From contig CAYYNM010000058.1 in NCBI GenBank assembly GCA_964472945.1, forward strand, positions 1 to 15,908: a DNA stretch of 15,908 bases, given 5' to 3'. Positions 6,710-15,414 of the stretch are shown here, piece after piece. The notes beneath the pieces are model-generated. The model had not been told where the DNA came from, did not search any database, and saw only the letters and a list, made by a program, of their open reading frames with translations. Positions within the stretch are counted from its first letter, which is position 1; the number at the start of each line of letters is the position of its first letter. The position numbers and the translations under genes were made by a program. This DNA is from QPIN01 sp964472945 (lineage in GTDB: Bacteria; Pseudomonadota; Gammaproteobacteria; Methylococcales; Methylomonadaceae).

Positions 6710-7279
6710 ATGCAAAAATGTCAGTGGGCACTTGCATCAAAATCAGAAGAACAATATCACGATAAAGAATGGGGCGTTGCTGTTCACGATGCCCCTTTAT
6801 TGTTTGAATTTTTAATTTTAGAAGGTGCTCAAGCAGGCTTAAGTTGGTCAACTATCTTAAATAAAAGACAAAATTACAGGGTAGCATTTGATTATTTTGA
6901 TGCTGAGAAAATAGTACGTTATTCAGCGTATAAAATTGAACAGTTATTAAATAATCAGGGGATTGTTCGTAATAAACTGAAAATAAATGCAACTATTAGT
7001 AATGCAAAAGCCTTTTTAGAAATTCAGCAGCAAGAGGGTGGTTTTGAGCAGTATATATGGCAGTTTGTACAAGGAAAAACGATTCAAAATCACTGGCAAC
7101 AGGTAAGTCAAATACCTGTTTCTACCTTAGAGTCTGAACAAATGAGTAAGAGTTTAAAGCAAAAAGGCTTTAAGTTTGTTGGCCCTACTATCTGTTATGC
7201 TTATATGCAAGCCGTAGGAATGGTCAATGATCATACTGTTGATTGTTTTAGGCATAGTCAACTTTCTAATTTGATATAA
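6710..7279 (+). CDS. tag: DNA-3-methyladenine glycosylase I
   Basis: Base-excision repair enzyme that removes 3-methyladenine from alkylated DNA. All key residues fall at the same numbers as in E. coli Tag: zinc ligands C4, H17, H175 and C179, catalytic E38 in ILEGAQAGLSW and W46. The ending VGPTICYAYMQAVGMVNDH and the HTVDCF zinc site are characteristic. At 189 residues it is full length. It starts 2 bp after yajD stops, so translation is probably coupled. Confidence 0.97.
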   Translation: MQKCQWALASKSEEQYHDKEWGVAVHDAPLLFEFLILEGAQAGLSWSTILNKRQNYRVAFDYFDAEKIVRYSAYKIEQLLNNQGIVRNKLKINATISNAKAFLEIQQQEGGFEQYIWQFVQGKTIQNHWQQVSQIPVSTLESEQMSKSLKQKGFKFVGPTICYAYMQAVGMVNDHTVDCFRHSQLSNLI

Positions 7280-7290
7280 AGAGCAAAACA

Positions 7291-7770
7291 ATGGATAACT
7301 CGAGTCAAAATGAAAGCTATCGTAAACTCGTCCAGTCTCAGCAAACACTTATATTGGCTACAGTAACAGCACAAGGTAAGCCTGAATCTAGTTATGCACC
7401 TTATGTAAGAGATGAGCAAGGTGTGTTCTATATCTATGTAAGTGAATTAGCAACGCATACTCAAAATATGTTGAAAACTGCATCTGCCAGTGTCCTTTTT
7501 ATTCAAGCGGAAAAAGATTGTAAAAATCTTTTTGCACGGCAAAGAGCTGTATTTGATTGTTCAATTAAAGAAGTTAAAAGTCCAGATGAGTGTTATTATA
7601 AGCAAATGCTAATAATGAAGCAGAAGTTTGGTGAAACGGTTGAATTATTACTGAGTTTGCCTGATTTTCATTTATTAGCTTTAACGCCTGTTAAGGGAAA
7701 ATATATTGCAGGTTTTGGAAAAGCATTTTCTATTGATATGGTAAGCAACTCGCTGCAGTTTGGAAGTTAG
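7291..7770 (+). CDS. HugZ/HutZ-like pyridoxamine 5'-phosphate oxidase-fold protein
   Basis: A 159-residue split-barrel protein of the PNPOx superfamily. The N-terminal part (LVQSQQTLILATVTAQGKPESSYAPYV) is the usual first strands of the barrel, and the C-terminal GKYIAGFGKAF matches the (R/K)YxxGFGxA segment of HugZ/HutZ heme-utilisation proteins. Those proteins bind or degrade heme. Whether this short member does so cannot be read here, as it lacks the long C-terminal extension that carries the heme ligand in HugZ. Pyridoxamine phosphate oxidation is unlikely. It lies 11 bp after tag and 6 bp before the rhodanese gene. Confidence 0.82.
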   Translation: MDNSSQNESYRKLVQSQQTLILATVTAQGKPESSYAPYVRDEQGVFYIYVSELATHTQNMLKTASASVLFIQAEKDCKNLFARQRAVFDCSIKEVKSPDECYYKQMLIMKQKFGETVELLLSLPDFHLLALTPVKGKYIAGFGKAFSIDMVSNSLQFGS

Positions 7771-7776
7771 TGCAAA

Positions 7777-8157
7777 ATGAATAAAATATTAACGATTACT
7801 ATTATTAACCTGTTTTTATTAGGCTGTGCAACAACGGGAGAAGGCTATATGCAACAAGCTGAACTGCTGAATAAAATAAATCAAGGTAAAGCACCTGTTA
7901 TTGTTGATGTTCGGTCAACAGCAGAATATCAGTCTGGCCATGTGCCTGGTGCAATTCATATATCTTTTTGGACTGCTTTTACAACTGATAAGATGGATAC
8001 TTATAATAAAGATGATGTGATCGTTTTATATTGTGCCCATGGCCCCAGAGCAGGTATTGCAAAATTAGCTTTTTATTTTGCAGGGTTTAACAAGCTTAAC
8101 TATTTATCTGGACATATGACAGGGTGGACAAAAGCTAAGTTGCCTGTTGAACATTGA
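7777..8157 (+). CDS. Rhodanese-like lipoprotein
   Basis: A 126-residue protein with a lipoprotein signal (hydrophobic start and LLGC lipobox, C17 the lipidated residue) and a single rhodanese domain (about 25-122). Rhodanese landmarks are VIVDVRSTAEY (41-51), SGHVPGAIH (53-61) and the active-site loop beginning at C86 in YCAHGPRAGIAK. It would therefore be a periplasmic, membrane-anchored sulfurtransferase or thiol-handling protein. The loop CAHGPRA keeps the catalytic Cys and an Arg but differs from the common CxxGxRS form, so substrate use may differ. It is packed between the HugZ-like gene (6 bp) and the carboxypeptidase gene (27 bp). Confidence 0.9.
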   Translation: MNKILTITIINLFLLGCATTGEGYMQQAELLNKINQGKAPVIVDVRSTAEYQSGHVPGAIHISFWTAFTTDKMDTYNKDDVIVLYCAHGPRAGIAKLAFYFAGFNKLNYLSGHMTGWTKAKLPVEH

Positions 8158-8184
8158 TAATAAATAAAGTTAGTTGGGGGGAGA

Positions 8185-9369
8185 GTGTATAAAAAGTATA
8201 TTATTTTTATATTATTGCTGGCTTCCTCGGCTTGTTTTGCAGGAAATGCTTTAAGCACATTTTCCAGTCTGGAAAACTCTGGTCTACTGATGTTAGATAA
8301 ACAAGGGCAGTCCATAATATCCGACCATGCCAATAAATCTTTTACCCCAGCGTCAACTACAAAATTAGTCACAGCATGGTTAGCGTTAAAGCATTGGGGT
8401 GGGAGTTATCATTTTAAGACTCAATTTTACTTAGATAAGGCAACACATACGCTTTGGGTAAAAGGCAGCGGTGATCCTTTTTTGGTTTCTGAAGAGTTAA
8501 AAATTTTAGCAAAAAACCTTAGCAAGCAAGGCTTAAAACAGGTTGAAACAATTGCTCTGGATAACTCTTTATTTAAGTCAAATATGACTTTACCTGGTAC
8601 AGGGCAGAGTGATAACCCATACGATGCAGTTCCCTCAGCAGTTGCCGCTAATTTTAATACTCTTTATATAAAAAAAATAAAGGGTCAGGTGGTTTCAGCC
8701 GAGCCTCAAACTCCATTAACAGCCTATGCTAAAAGTTTATCAAAGCAAATAAAGAGAGCCTCATTAAGAATAAATACAGGGCCAAATCCTGTTGATGCTG
8801 AGCAATATTTTGCTGAATTATTGGCTGCTTTTTTACGTAAAGAAGGGGTGAAAGTAGGAAAGGGAGTGGTGAGAGGCGTGCTTACGGATCAACCGCTGTT
8901 TTATACTCATAGAAATAGTAAATCATTGGCAGAAATGATTCATGCGATGATGAAATACTCGACCAATTTTCTTGCTAACCAGTTAATCTTAGTGCTCAGT
9001 GCAGAAGAATATCAACGCCCAGCAAATAGAGTTGATGTACAGCAGTATATGCAACAAACGCTAGAAAAATCATTTCAGTGGAATAACTTTACCATGAAAG
9101 ATGGGGCCGGTTTATCAAGGGGTAACCGATTATCTCCCAAGCAGTTAGTTGAACTTTTACAAGCTTTTAGGCCCTGGAAAAATTTATTGCCTGAAATTGA
9201 AACTAATATTTTTGCAAAATCAGGAACAATGAATGGTATTAGTACGCTTGCTGGCTATATTGTTGATAAAAAAGTTTGGCAACCTTTCGCGATTATGATG
9301 AATCAAGCAGTGCCTTACAAATTTAGAAATCATATCGCACTAGAATTAGCGAAGTTGAGTGTAAGGTAG
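8185..9369 (+). CDS. dacB: D-alanyl-D-alanine carboxypeptidase/endopeptidase, PBP4 (DacB, S13) family
   Basis: Periplasmic peptidoglycan-trimming enzyme. GTG start, preceded by a strong GGGGGGAG ribosome binding site. A signal peptide ends near ACFAG (residues 16-20). The three penicillin-binding motifs are in order: S57-T-T-K60 (nucleophile and general base), S259-T-N261 (usually SDN in this family) and K345-S-G-T348. DGAGLSRGNRLSP (306-318) is a further family hallmark. At 394 residues it is shorter than E. coli PBP4 (477), suggesting a reduced inserted domain II/III between the first two motifs. It ends the plus-strand operon and converges on ubiC with a 3-bp gap. Confidence 0.92.
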   Translation: MYKKYIIFILLLASSACFAGNALSTFSSLENSGLLMLDKQGQSIISDHANKSFTPASTTKLVTAWLALKHWGGSYHFKTQFYLDKATHTLWVKGSGDPFLVSEELKILAKNLSKQGLKQVETIALDNSLFKSNMTLPGTGQSDNPYDAVPSAVAANFNTLYIKKIKGQVVSAEPQTPLTAYAKSLSKQIKRASLRINTGPNPVDAEQYFAELLAAFLRKEGVKVGKGVVRGVLTDQPLFYTHRNSKSLAEMIHAMMKYSTNFLANQLILVLSAEEYQRPANRVDVQQYMQQTLEKSFQWNNFTMKDGAGLSRGNRLSPKQLVELLQAFRPWKNLLPEIETNIFAKSGTMNGISTLAGYIVDKKVWQPFAIMMNQAVPYKFRNHIALELAKLSVR

Positions 9370-9372
9370 CTT

Positions 9373-9933
9373 TTAAATTTCCAAAGCACCCGGCATAAAA
9401 AACTCACTGACTAGCATTTTCTGTTTTTGAATAGCGTAGACTGTTCTTCTTCCCCAAACATACGGTTCAATATTAATCTGCTTAGTGAGTTCTTCAGTCC
9501 ATAAAGAATAAGGAATATAACTGATATTAAGATCTAAACGCTCTAATTTTGGGTAAGCAAAAATAACTTCTCCTAAAGGCCTGGTACCAAGGTGAGATAA
9601 GTTTCGCTTGGCTATCTTTATGGTTTTTTCTGGGAGAATCGTTCTGGCAAGGATAAGCGGTTTACCATTGGCGTGTAACAAAACCTCTCTGACTAAATTA
9701 AATTGTTGGTGAGGTAAGTTAAGTAAATCACATTCACTTAGAAATGCAGGTTTCCAGCGATGAAATAAAATTTCAACAGCAAAGTCATTACCGTAAGTAT
9801 TTTTTAAACGGCGTGTTAATGAATTTTTTTCATAAACCCAGGAATGAACATTTTCTGGGAGTACTTGTTTAATGCCTGGATATTTTTTTTTCCAATGAGG
9901 TTCTTGAGTCAATAAGAAACTGTTTTTGTGCAC
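9373..9933 (-). CDS. ubiC: Chorismate lyase UbiC
   Basis: Converts chorismate to 4-hydroxybenzoate and pyruvate, the committed step of ubiquinone synthesis. Family features in the 186-residue protein are LVREVLLHANGKPLILARTILP (with the catalytic-site Arg of LVRE), the LGTRPLGEVIF segment and the ending WGRRTVYAIQKQKMLVSEFFMP (with the conserved Glu). The start is GTG; a GAGG lies 11 bases upstream, rather distant. It lies 6 bp after recG and is probably read in the same transcript. ubiA, its usual partner, is not in the window. Confidence 0.93.
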   Translation of the reverse strand: MHKNSFLLTQEPHWKKKYPGIKQVLPENVHSWVYEKNSLTRRLKNTYGNDFAVEILFHRWKPAFLSECDLLNLPHQQFNLVREVLLHANGKPLILARTILPEKTIKIAKRNLSHLGTRPLGEVIFAYPKLERLDLNISYIPYSLWTEELTKQINIEPYVWGRRTVYAIQKQKMLVSEFFMPGALEI

Positions 9934-9939
9934 CTGGTT

Positions 9940-12015
9940 TTATACCTCAGAATAAAGAGTTGTTTGGCCAAGCCAACGATCAATGATAGGCTGGATAGCA
10001 TTTGGGTATTGCTCAGAAATAATGGTTGCAGCTGCTTGTACTTGGTTAATAAGAAGTATATCCCGTTCAAGGTTAGCAATTTTAAATTGCATTAAGCCTG
10101 TTTGTCGGGTGCCCATAACATCACCAGGGCCGCGTAATTCTAAATCCTTTTCTGCAATAACAAAGCCATCACTGCTTTCTCGTAAGATACTTAATCTTTG
10201 TTTTCCCATATTTGATAAGGGGTTCTGATACATCAGCAGGCAGTAGCTTTCCTGGTCGCCTCTACCAACTCGCCCGCGTAACTGGTGAAGCTGCGAGAGG
10301 CCAAGTCTTTCAGGGTTTTCAATAATCATTAAGCTGGCATTTGGTACATCAACACCGACCTCTATCACTGTTGTCGCTACTAATAAATCATAGTCATGGT
10401 TTTTAAAACCTTGCATAACACTGTCTTTTTCAGTCGACTTCATTCTGCCATGAACTAAGGCAATACGAACATTAGGCAATGTTTCAGTCAAGTATTCAGC
10501 TGTTTTTTCAGCAGCTTCACATTGTAAGACTTCTGATTCTTCAATAAGAGTGCAAACCCAATAAGTTTGATTGTTATTTGCGGTCCAATTATTAACTTTC
10601 TCAATAATCTGTTCGCGCCTTTCTGCAGGAATAACGCAAGTTATAACTGGTTTTCTACCAGGGGGTAACTCATCAATAATAGAAATATCTAAATCTGAAT
10701 ATTGCAGCATAGCTAGTGTTCGTGGGATAGGTGTTGCTGTCATCACTAATTGGTGAGGGCGGCTATTATCTGTCTGGCCTTTTTCTCTTAAAGCTAAACG
10801 TTGGTGTACGCCAAAGCGGTGTTGCTCATCAATAATAATAAGGCCTAATTGATGGAATTTAACACTTTCCTGAAATAATGCATGGGTTCCTATAATAATG
10901 CTCGCAGAACCCTCTTCTATTGCTGATAATATAGTTTTTCTAGCTTTGCCTTTAAGTTGCCCTGTTAAATAGGCAATGTGCGTATCACTGTCTTTAAACC
11001 ACTGGTTAAAATTACGGTTGTGTTGTTCTGCTAATAATTCCGTCGGTGCCATAATAGCAACTTGGTAGCCACTTGAAAGTGCAAGTAAAGCGGCATAAGC
11101 GGCCACTACCGTTTTTCCCGAGCCAACATCTCCCTGGACCAATCTAAGCATGGGGTGGTTTGACTGACAGTCAGCAATAATTTCATCAATAACGCGATAT
11201 TGAGCATGAGTTAATTGAAAGGGAAGAGACTTTATAAAGTCTTTGGATTGTTCTTTTGTAGCTTTTAAAACAGGTGCTTGCCATTGTTTTACTGCTTGCT
11301 TATTGCTTAATAAAATTAGGTGGTGCGCAAGTAGTTCCTCAAAAGCAAGGCGTTTTATGGCGGCTAAATTCCCTTGTTGCAATTGTGTGGTTGATTGCTG
11401 TTCTGGTTGGTGTAACTCCAGTAATGCTTGGCTTAAAGAGGGGAAGTTGTATTGCTCTAATAGTTGTTGGGGTAAGCAATCTTTAAGTTGCTCTGGGTCT
11501 TGTTGATACAAAGTCAACGCTTGAGTTATTGCTTTTCTAACCGTACTCTGCCGTAAGCCTTCAGTTAATGGGTAGATAGGGCTTAAGCAAGGCTCAGTAA
11601 TATTATCAGTAGATGAAATAATTTTATATTCAGGATGAGCTATTTCTTTGCCTTGATAACCATAACGAATTTCGCCAAAGCAGCTTAACAGGGTGCCTGG
11701 GCTTAAATCTAAACTTTGTTTAGCGGTAAAGTGAAAAAATTTTAAAGTGATATAGCCCGTGTGGTCGCTGATTCTACAAACTAAACTTCGACGGCCAGTG
11801 GGGGACACTTCTGTAAATTCAACAGTACCGCAAAATAACACTGCCATACCGGGTGATAAGCTAGCAATGGGATATATTTTTGTACGGTCTTCATAACGGT
11901 GTGGCAGGTGGAAAAGTAAGTCTTTTATGCTTTGAATGCCCAGTTTTTTAAAGCGAATAACGGACTGAGGGCCTACACCAGATAATAATGATACGGGTTG
12001 TAGCAAGGTCTCCAT
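9940..12015 (-). CDS. recG: ATP-dependent DNA helicase RecG
   Basis: Superfamily 2 helicase that reverses stalled replication forks and branch-migrates recombination intermediates. The N-terminal wedge/OB region (about 1-230) begins with the typical LLSGVGPQSVIRFKKLGI stretch. The helicase core has Walker A GDVGSGKT (295-302), APTELLAEQH (323-332), DEQHRFG (396-402), TATPIPRT (426-433) and motif VI QLRGRVGRG (578-586). At 691 residues it is full length and intact. It lies 9 bp after ridA and 6 bp before ubiC. Confidence 0.98.
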   Translation of the reverse strand: METLLQPVSLLSGVGPQSVIRFKKLGIQSIKDLLFHLPHRYEDRTKIYPIASLSPGMAVLFCGTVEFTEVSPTGRRSLVCRISDHTGYITLKFFHFTAKQSLDLSPGTLLSCFGEIRYGYQGKEIAHPEYKIISSTDNITEPCLSPIYPLTEGLRQSTVRKAITQALTLYQQDPEQLKDCLPQQLLEQYNFPSLSQALLELHQPEQQSTTQLQQGNLAAIKRLAFEELLAHHLILLSNKQAVKQWQAPVLKATKEQSKDFIKSLPFQLTHAQYRVIDEIIADCQSNHPMLRLVQGDVGSGKTVVAAYAALLALSSGYQVAIMAPTELLAEQHNRNFNQWFKDSDTHIAYLTGQLKGKARKTILSAIEEGSASIIIGTHALFQESVKFHQLGLIIIDEQHRFGVHQRLALREKGQTDNSRPHQLVMTATPIPRTLAMLQYSDLDISIIDELPPGRKPVITCVIPAERREQIIEKVNNWTANNNQTYWVCTLIEESEVLQCEAAEKTAEYLTETLPNVRIALVHGRMKSTEKDSVMQGFKNHDYDLLVATTVIEVGVDVPNASLMIIENPERLGLSQLHQLRGRVGRGDQESYCLLMYQNPLSNMGKQRLSILRESSDGFVIAEKDLELRGPGDVMGTRQTGLMQFKIANLERDILLINQVQAAATIISEQYPNAIQPIIDRWLGQTTLYSEV

Positions 12016-12024
12016 GTAGATAGC

Positions 12025-12423
12025 TTAGCTGGTATAAATCTCTCTGATAATCATAACCGCATCCATTTCTACCTCGGCATCTTTAGGTAATGCAGCAACA
12101 CCTACAGCGGCACGAGCAGGGTAGGATTGAGTAAAATACTCAGTCATGATTTCATTGACAATAGGGAAGTTAGATAAATCAGTTAAAAAAACATTTAATT
12201 TAACAATATCATCTAGGCCGCCACCTGCAGCTTCAGCAACGGCTTGTATATTATCAAAAACTTGTCTGATATGATCAGAAATATCACCTTCAGCAATTTC
12301 CATCGTCTCTGGGGCTAAAGGAATTTGCCCTGAAAGATAAACTGTATTGTCAATTTTTATTGCTTGAGAGTATGTGCCAATTGCCTGGGGTGCTTTATTG
12401 GTTTGTATGATTTTTCTTGTCAT
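12025..12423 (-). CDS. ridA: RidA-family enamine/imine deaminase
   Basis: Hydrolyses reactive enamine/imine intermediates such as 2-aminoacrylate released by PLP enzymes, protecting isoleucine synthesis among other pathways. The 132-residue protein has the YLSGQIPL strand (29-36) and the family signature PARAAVGVAALPKDAEVEM, with catalytic R104 and E119. It is preceded by GAG about seven bases before ATG. The 239-bp gap to spoT and a repeat in that gap suggest that ridA-recG-ubiC may have their own promoter, although no clear one is visible. Confidence 0.96.
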   Translation of the reverse strand: MTRKIIQTNKAPQAIGTYSQAIKIDNTVYLSGQIPLAPETMEIAEGDISDHIRQVFDNIQAVAEAAGGGLDDIVKLNVFLTDLSNFPIVNEIMTEYFTQSYPARAAVGVAALPKDAEVEMDAVMIIREIYTS

Positions 12424-12554
12424 TTTAGTGCTCTGCTTAAACCTTTATAGCACTATCATAGCTGACTGGAGACCTCCCATCAATCAATATTAGCTAATCA
12501 AGTAAGGTAACTGAAAATAATAAACATGGTTATTAACAAACTACAGGCTATAAA

Positions 12555-12626
12555 CTGTAGAGTGGGCTTTAGTCCGCTATTGAATCAGTCTTTTTGAGTT
12601 ATTGCAGTCTGAAGCCCACTCTATAA
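12555..12626. repeat. TGTAGAG-type inverted repeat between spoT and ridA
   Basis: The left arm TAGAGTGGGCTTTAG (12558-12572) and right arm CTGAAGCCCACTCTA (12609-12623) pair at 14 of 15 positions; pairing continues weakly inward. The surrounding sequence (TGTAGAGTGGGCTTTAGTCC...) is closely related to the palindrome near 15343, so this is a dispersed repeat family. No T-run follows the hairpin on the minus strand, so it is not a standard terminator for spoT. It nevertheless lies in the spoT 3' region and could end or stabilise that transcript. Confidence 0.7.
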
Positions 12627-12662
12627 CCGATGAAACTAAATTTATTAAAAGGTTTACATAAA

Positions 12663-14837
12663 TTAAGCTTTAGTGCGAGTAATTTTCAAGATAATAAATA
12701 GTTTTTTAAGTTTACGAATAATATTCGCTAAATGCACTCTATCTCTAACAGCAAGAGTAATTAAGTCAATAGAAACTTTATCATCTTGATCAGCGATAGT
12801 AACACTTTCAATATTTGCATCTAGGCTTGATATAGTTGAAGCTATCGTTGCAAGGGTTCCTCTCTGGTTCAGCAATTCTATTCTTAGTTCTACAGAGAAC
12901 TCACCTGAAAGTTCAGGGCTCCATTCTACATCAATCCAACTGCTTTGCTGTTTTCTAACGTCTTTACTGTTACGACATTCATGATGATGGATAACTATAC
13001 CCTTTCCTGGGTTAAAGAAACCAATAATATGGTCACCAGGAATGGGGTGGCAACATTTAGCCAGCGTAATCACCATGCCTTCAGTCCCTTTAATAATTAA
13101 AGGGGCGTGTTTAGTATTCTTATCTTCAAGTTTTATTGCTGCATGGATATCCTCTTGAGCCAAATGCTTGGCTACTAAAATAGGCATTTTATTGCCCAGG
13201 CCTAAATCCTCAAGTAACTTGTCCATTGTGCTTATCTGCATGACATCTAATAAGTCCAGGATACGAGAGTTTTCAACATCAGCTAAATTAATGTTTAAAT
13301 TTTTTAGCTCTTTTTCTAACAAGCGACGGCCTAAATTAATAGCATCTTGTTGTTGGAAGTTTTTTAGATAGTTTCTAATGCTACTACGAGCTTTGGCAGT
13401 AATAATATGATTGAGCCAAAGAGGGTTTGGCCTGGCCCAAGAGGCAGTAATGACTTCAACTGTCATGCCGTTTTCTAGTTGAGTTTGTAGTGGAATTAGT
13501 TTGTTATCAATTCTGGCTGAAACGCATGCACTACCAATATCTGTATGAACTGCGTAGGCAAAATCTACAATGGTAGCTCCTCTAGGTAGCTTTATAATAT
13601 TTCCTTGAGGGGTAAAAACAAAAACTTCTTGGGGAAATAAATCAACTTTAAGGTTATCAATAAATTCTAAGGAATTTCCGGCAGTTTTTTGTATTTCTAG
13701 CAAGTCTCTTAACCACTCAGTTGCTTGAGCCCTAACATGCTCACCTGATGACTCGCCAGATTTATATAGCCAATGTGCTGCAATACCTGATTCTGCCATG
13801 CGGTGCATTTCATGCGTTCTAATTTGAATTTCAATAGGTACACCATAAGGCCCCATTAATATAGTATGTAGTGATTGGTAGCCATTCGCCTTGGGAAGGG
13901 CTATGTAATCTTTAAATTTACCTGGAATTGGCTTGTATAGATTATGTACACAACCTAAAATCCGATAGCAGTCATCTACTTGGTCGCAGTAGATGCGGAA
14001 TGCATAAACATCAAAAACATTTGAAAAAGAAATTTTTTGACGTTGCATTTTTTTATAAATACTCGCTATGTTTTTCTCTCTACCTTCTACATCAAAGATA
14101 AGCCCTGCTTGATTTAACCTGTTTTTAATAGCATTTTCAATGGTATTAACAATTTCTCGCCGGTTGCCCCTTGCTTTTTTAACAGCTTGTTGAATTGCTT
14201 TATAGCGGTTAGGATAAATTGATTTAAAGCATAAGCTCTCTAGCTGATGCCTTATACTATTCATACTAAGTCGGTTGGCTAAAGGGACATAAATTTCCTG
14301 GGTTTCTTTAGCGATGCGACGTTTTTTTTCGGCTGGCATAGAGCCGAGTGTTTGCATATTATGTAGTCGGTCTGCCAATTTTACAATAATAACGCGTAAA
14401 TCTTTGGCCATGGCCAATAGCATTTTTCTGACATTTTCTGCCTGAGCTTCGGCACGTGATTTATTGTCAAGTTGGGTTAATTTTGTAACAGCATCAACCA
14501 ATTCGGCAACGTCCTGGCTGAATTCTTCGGCAATTTGTTCTTTTGTGATGGAGGTATCTTCTACAACATCATGCAGGATTGCTGCGGTAACACCTTGAGC
14601 ATCCATGTGCATTTCAGCAAGTGAGATCGCAACTGAAAGAGGGTGACAAATATAAGCTTCACCGCTGTTGCGAAATTGCCCATAATGAGCATCTGCAGCA
14701 AATTGATAGGCACTGATAATTGAACCTACTTGTTCTTTGTTAAGGTAACCGTCAATAATTGAATGTAGATGCCTGAGTAGTGTTTTTTCAGGTAAATCTG
14801 CATTTGTTGAAAAATTAGTAAGGGCTACCTCTGTCAT
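12663..14837 (-). CDS. spoT: Bifunctional (p)ppGpp synthetase/hydrolase SpoT
   Basis: Makes and degrades the stringent-response alarmones. In order, the protein has an HD hydrolase domain with H65 in YICHPLSVA and H89-D90 in AAILHDVVEDT, so hydrolysis is probably active, and a synthetase domain (about 255-365) with GKFKDYIALPK, NGYQSLHT and the conserved EIQIRTHEMH...IAAHWLYK. A TGS domain (about 412-475) reads VFVFTPQGNIIKLPRGATIVDFAYAV in two parts. A C-terminal zinc-finger/ACT region has AKCCHPIPGD...HHHEC and a final ACT domain. At 724 residues it is normal for SpoT. It lies 5 bp after rpoZ and they are surely co-transcribed, as in E. coli. Confidence 0.97.
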   Translation of the reverse strand: MTEVALTNFSTNADLPEKTLLRHLHSIIDGYLNKEQVGSIISAYQFAADAHYGQFRNSGEAYICHPLSVAISLAEMHMDAQGVTAAILHDVVEDTSITKEQIAEEFSQDVAELVDAVTKLTQLDNKSRAEAQAENVRKMLLAMAKDLRVIIVKLADRLHNMQTLGSMPAEKKRRIAKETQEIYVPLANRLSMNSIRHQLESLCFKSIYPNRYKAIQQAVKKARGNRREIVNTIENAIKNRLNQAGLIFDVEGREKNIASIYKKMQRQKISFSNVFDVYAFRIYCDQVDDCYRILGCVHNLYKPIPGKFKDYIALPKANGYQSLHTILMGPYGVPIEIQIRTHEMHRMAESGIAAHWLYKSGESSGEHVRAQATEWLRDLLEIQKTAGNSLEFIDNLKVDLFPQEVFVFTPQGNIIKLPRGATIVDFAYAVHTDIGSACVSARIDNKLIPLQTQLENGMTVEVITASWARPNPLWLNHIITAKARSSIRNYLKNFQQQDAINLGRRLLEKELKNLNINLADVENSRILDLLDVMQISTMDKLLEDLGLGNKMPILVAKHLAQEDIHAAIKLEDKNTKHAPLIIKGTEGMVITLAKCCHPIPGDHIIGFFNPGKGIVIHHHECRNSKDVRKQQSSWIDVEWSPELSGEFSVELRIELLNQRGTLATIASTISSLDANIESVTIADQDDKVSIDLITLAVRDRVHLANIIRKLKKLFIILKITRTKA

Positions 14838-14842
14838 AATGT

Positions 14843-15109
14843 TTAACTTACCTCATCAGGAGTAGCTTCCGAGCGTTGTTGTTCATTTGCAAAACGATCT
14901 CCTGCATTATATAAAAGATCAATGTTGTCTTCTGTTACATGGCCTTCCGCTATTTCACGTAAAGCAAGAACAGTATCTTTATCGTTGTCACGAGGGATAA
15001 ATTCATCAGCCCCTTTTGATAGCTGACGCGCTCTTTTGCTGGCTAATAAAACCAGTTTAAAACGATTTTCAACATTTTCTAAACAATCTTCAATAGTAAC
15101 TCGAGCCAT
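14843..15109 (-). CDS. rpoZ: RNA polymerase omega subunit
   Basis: The smallest RNA polymerase subunit, which helps fold and hold beta-prime and takes part in ppGpp binding. The 88-residue protein has the conserved start MARVTIEDCLENVENRFKLV and the ASKRARQLSKG segment followed by KDTVLALREIAEGHV. An AAGG lies about 12 bases before the ATG. It heads a two-gene unit with spoT. In many relatives gmk lies immediately upstream; here it is replaced by a long intergenic region with a repeat and an unrelated opposite-strand gene. Confidence 0.97.
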   Translation of the reverse strand: MARVTIEDCLENVENRFKLVLLASKRARQLSKGADEFIPRDNDKDTVLALREIAEGHVTEDNIDLLYNAGDRFANEQQRSEATPDEVS

Positions 15110-15149
15110 TTTAAAAAAACCTTATTAAATTTGAATTGATCTCGTATAG

Positions 15150-15155
15150 ATTATA
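15150..15155 (-). promoter_or_regulatory. Likely -10 box of the rpoZ-spoT promoter
   Basis: On the minus strand this reads TATAAT, an exact match to the sigma-70 -10 consensus, within an AAGTATAATC context. It lies about 41 bp before the rpoZ ATG, which would leave a leader of about 30-35 bases. No convincing -35 box is found 16-18 bp further out, only AT-rich sequence with a GCAA-AAAA-TTGC palindrome at 15159-15170. The call rests on the -10 match and its position. Confidence 0.45.
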
Positions 15156-15342
15156 CTTGCAAAAAATTGCTTATATAAAAGAGAACTGATCATTATATAA
15201 ATAAAAGCTATATTTAGCAATTTTAATATTTTTATCTCGGAAAAATTATCTTTATAGCGCGATGGTATGGTAGGATTTGAGATATATAGAATTACATAGC
15301 TATATACAAACCACAGGTTGATTAAAAATAAAGACTAAGACC

Positions 15343-15414
15343 TTGTAGAGAGGACTTTAGTTCGCTATAGAGGTCTTTTGTATCGACTATAGCGGGCTAA
15401 AGTCCGCTCTACAA
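15343..15414. repeat. TGTAGAG-type inverted repeat, second copy, 28-bp arms
   Basis: The arms 15343-15370 and 15387-15414 pair at 25 of 28 positions around a 16-bp loop. The arm consensus begins TTGTAGAG, then GGACTTTAG and CGCTATAG. It matches the repeat at 12555-12626 over TGTAGAG.GGRCTTTAGTCCGCTAT, showing that both are copies of one dispersed palindrome family. It lies in a divergent intergenic region, so a terminator role is unlikely. Confidence 0.78.

Noticed and set aside
11243..11506. Cysteine-rich open frame on the plus strand (87 residues)
   Set aside because: It lies wholly antisense within recG, which is unambiguous by its motifs; the Cys and Ser richness is a by-product of reading the opposite strand.
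12591..12597. Run of T near the spoT-ridA repeat as an intrinsic terminator
   Set aside because: The T-run lies inside the loop of the palindrome and not after the stem, so it does not make a standard terminator on either strand.
13168..13371. Open frame on the plus strand (67 residues)
   Set aside because: Antisense to spoT, no ribosome binding site or recognisable protein features.
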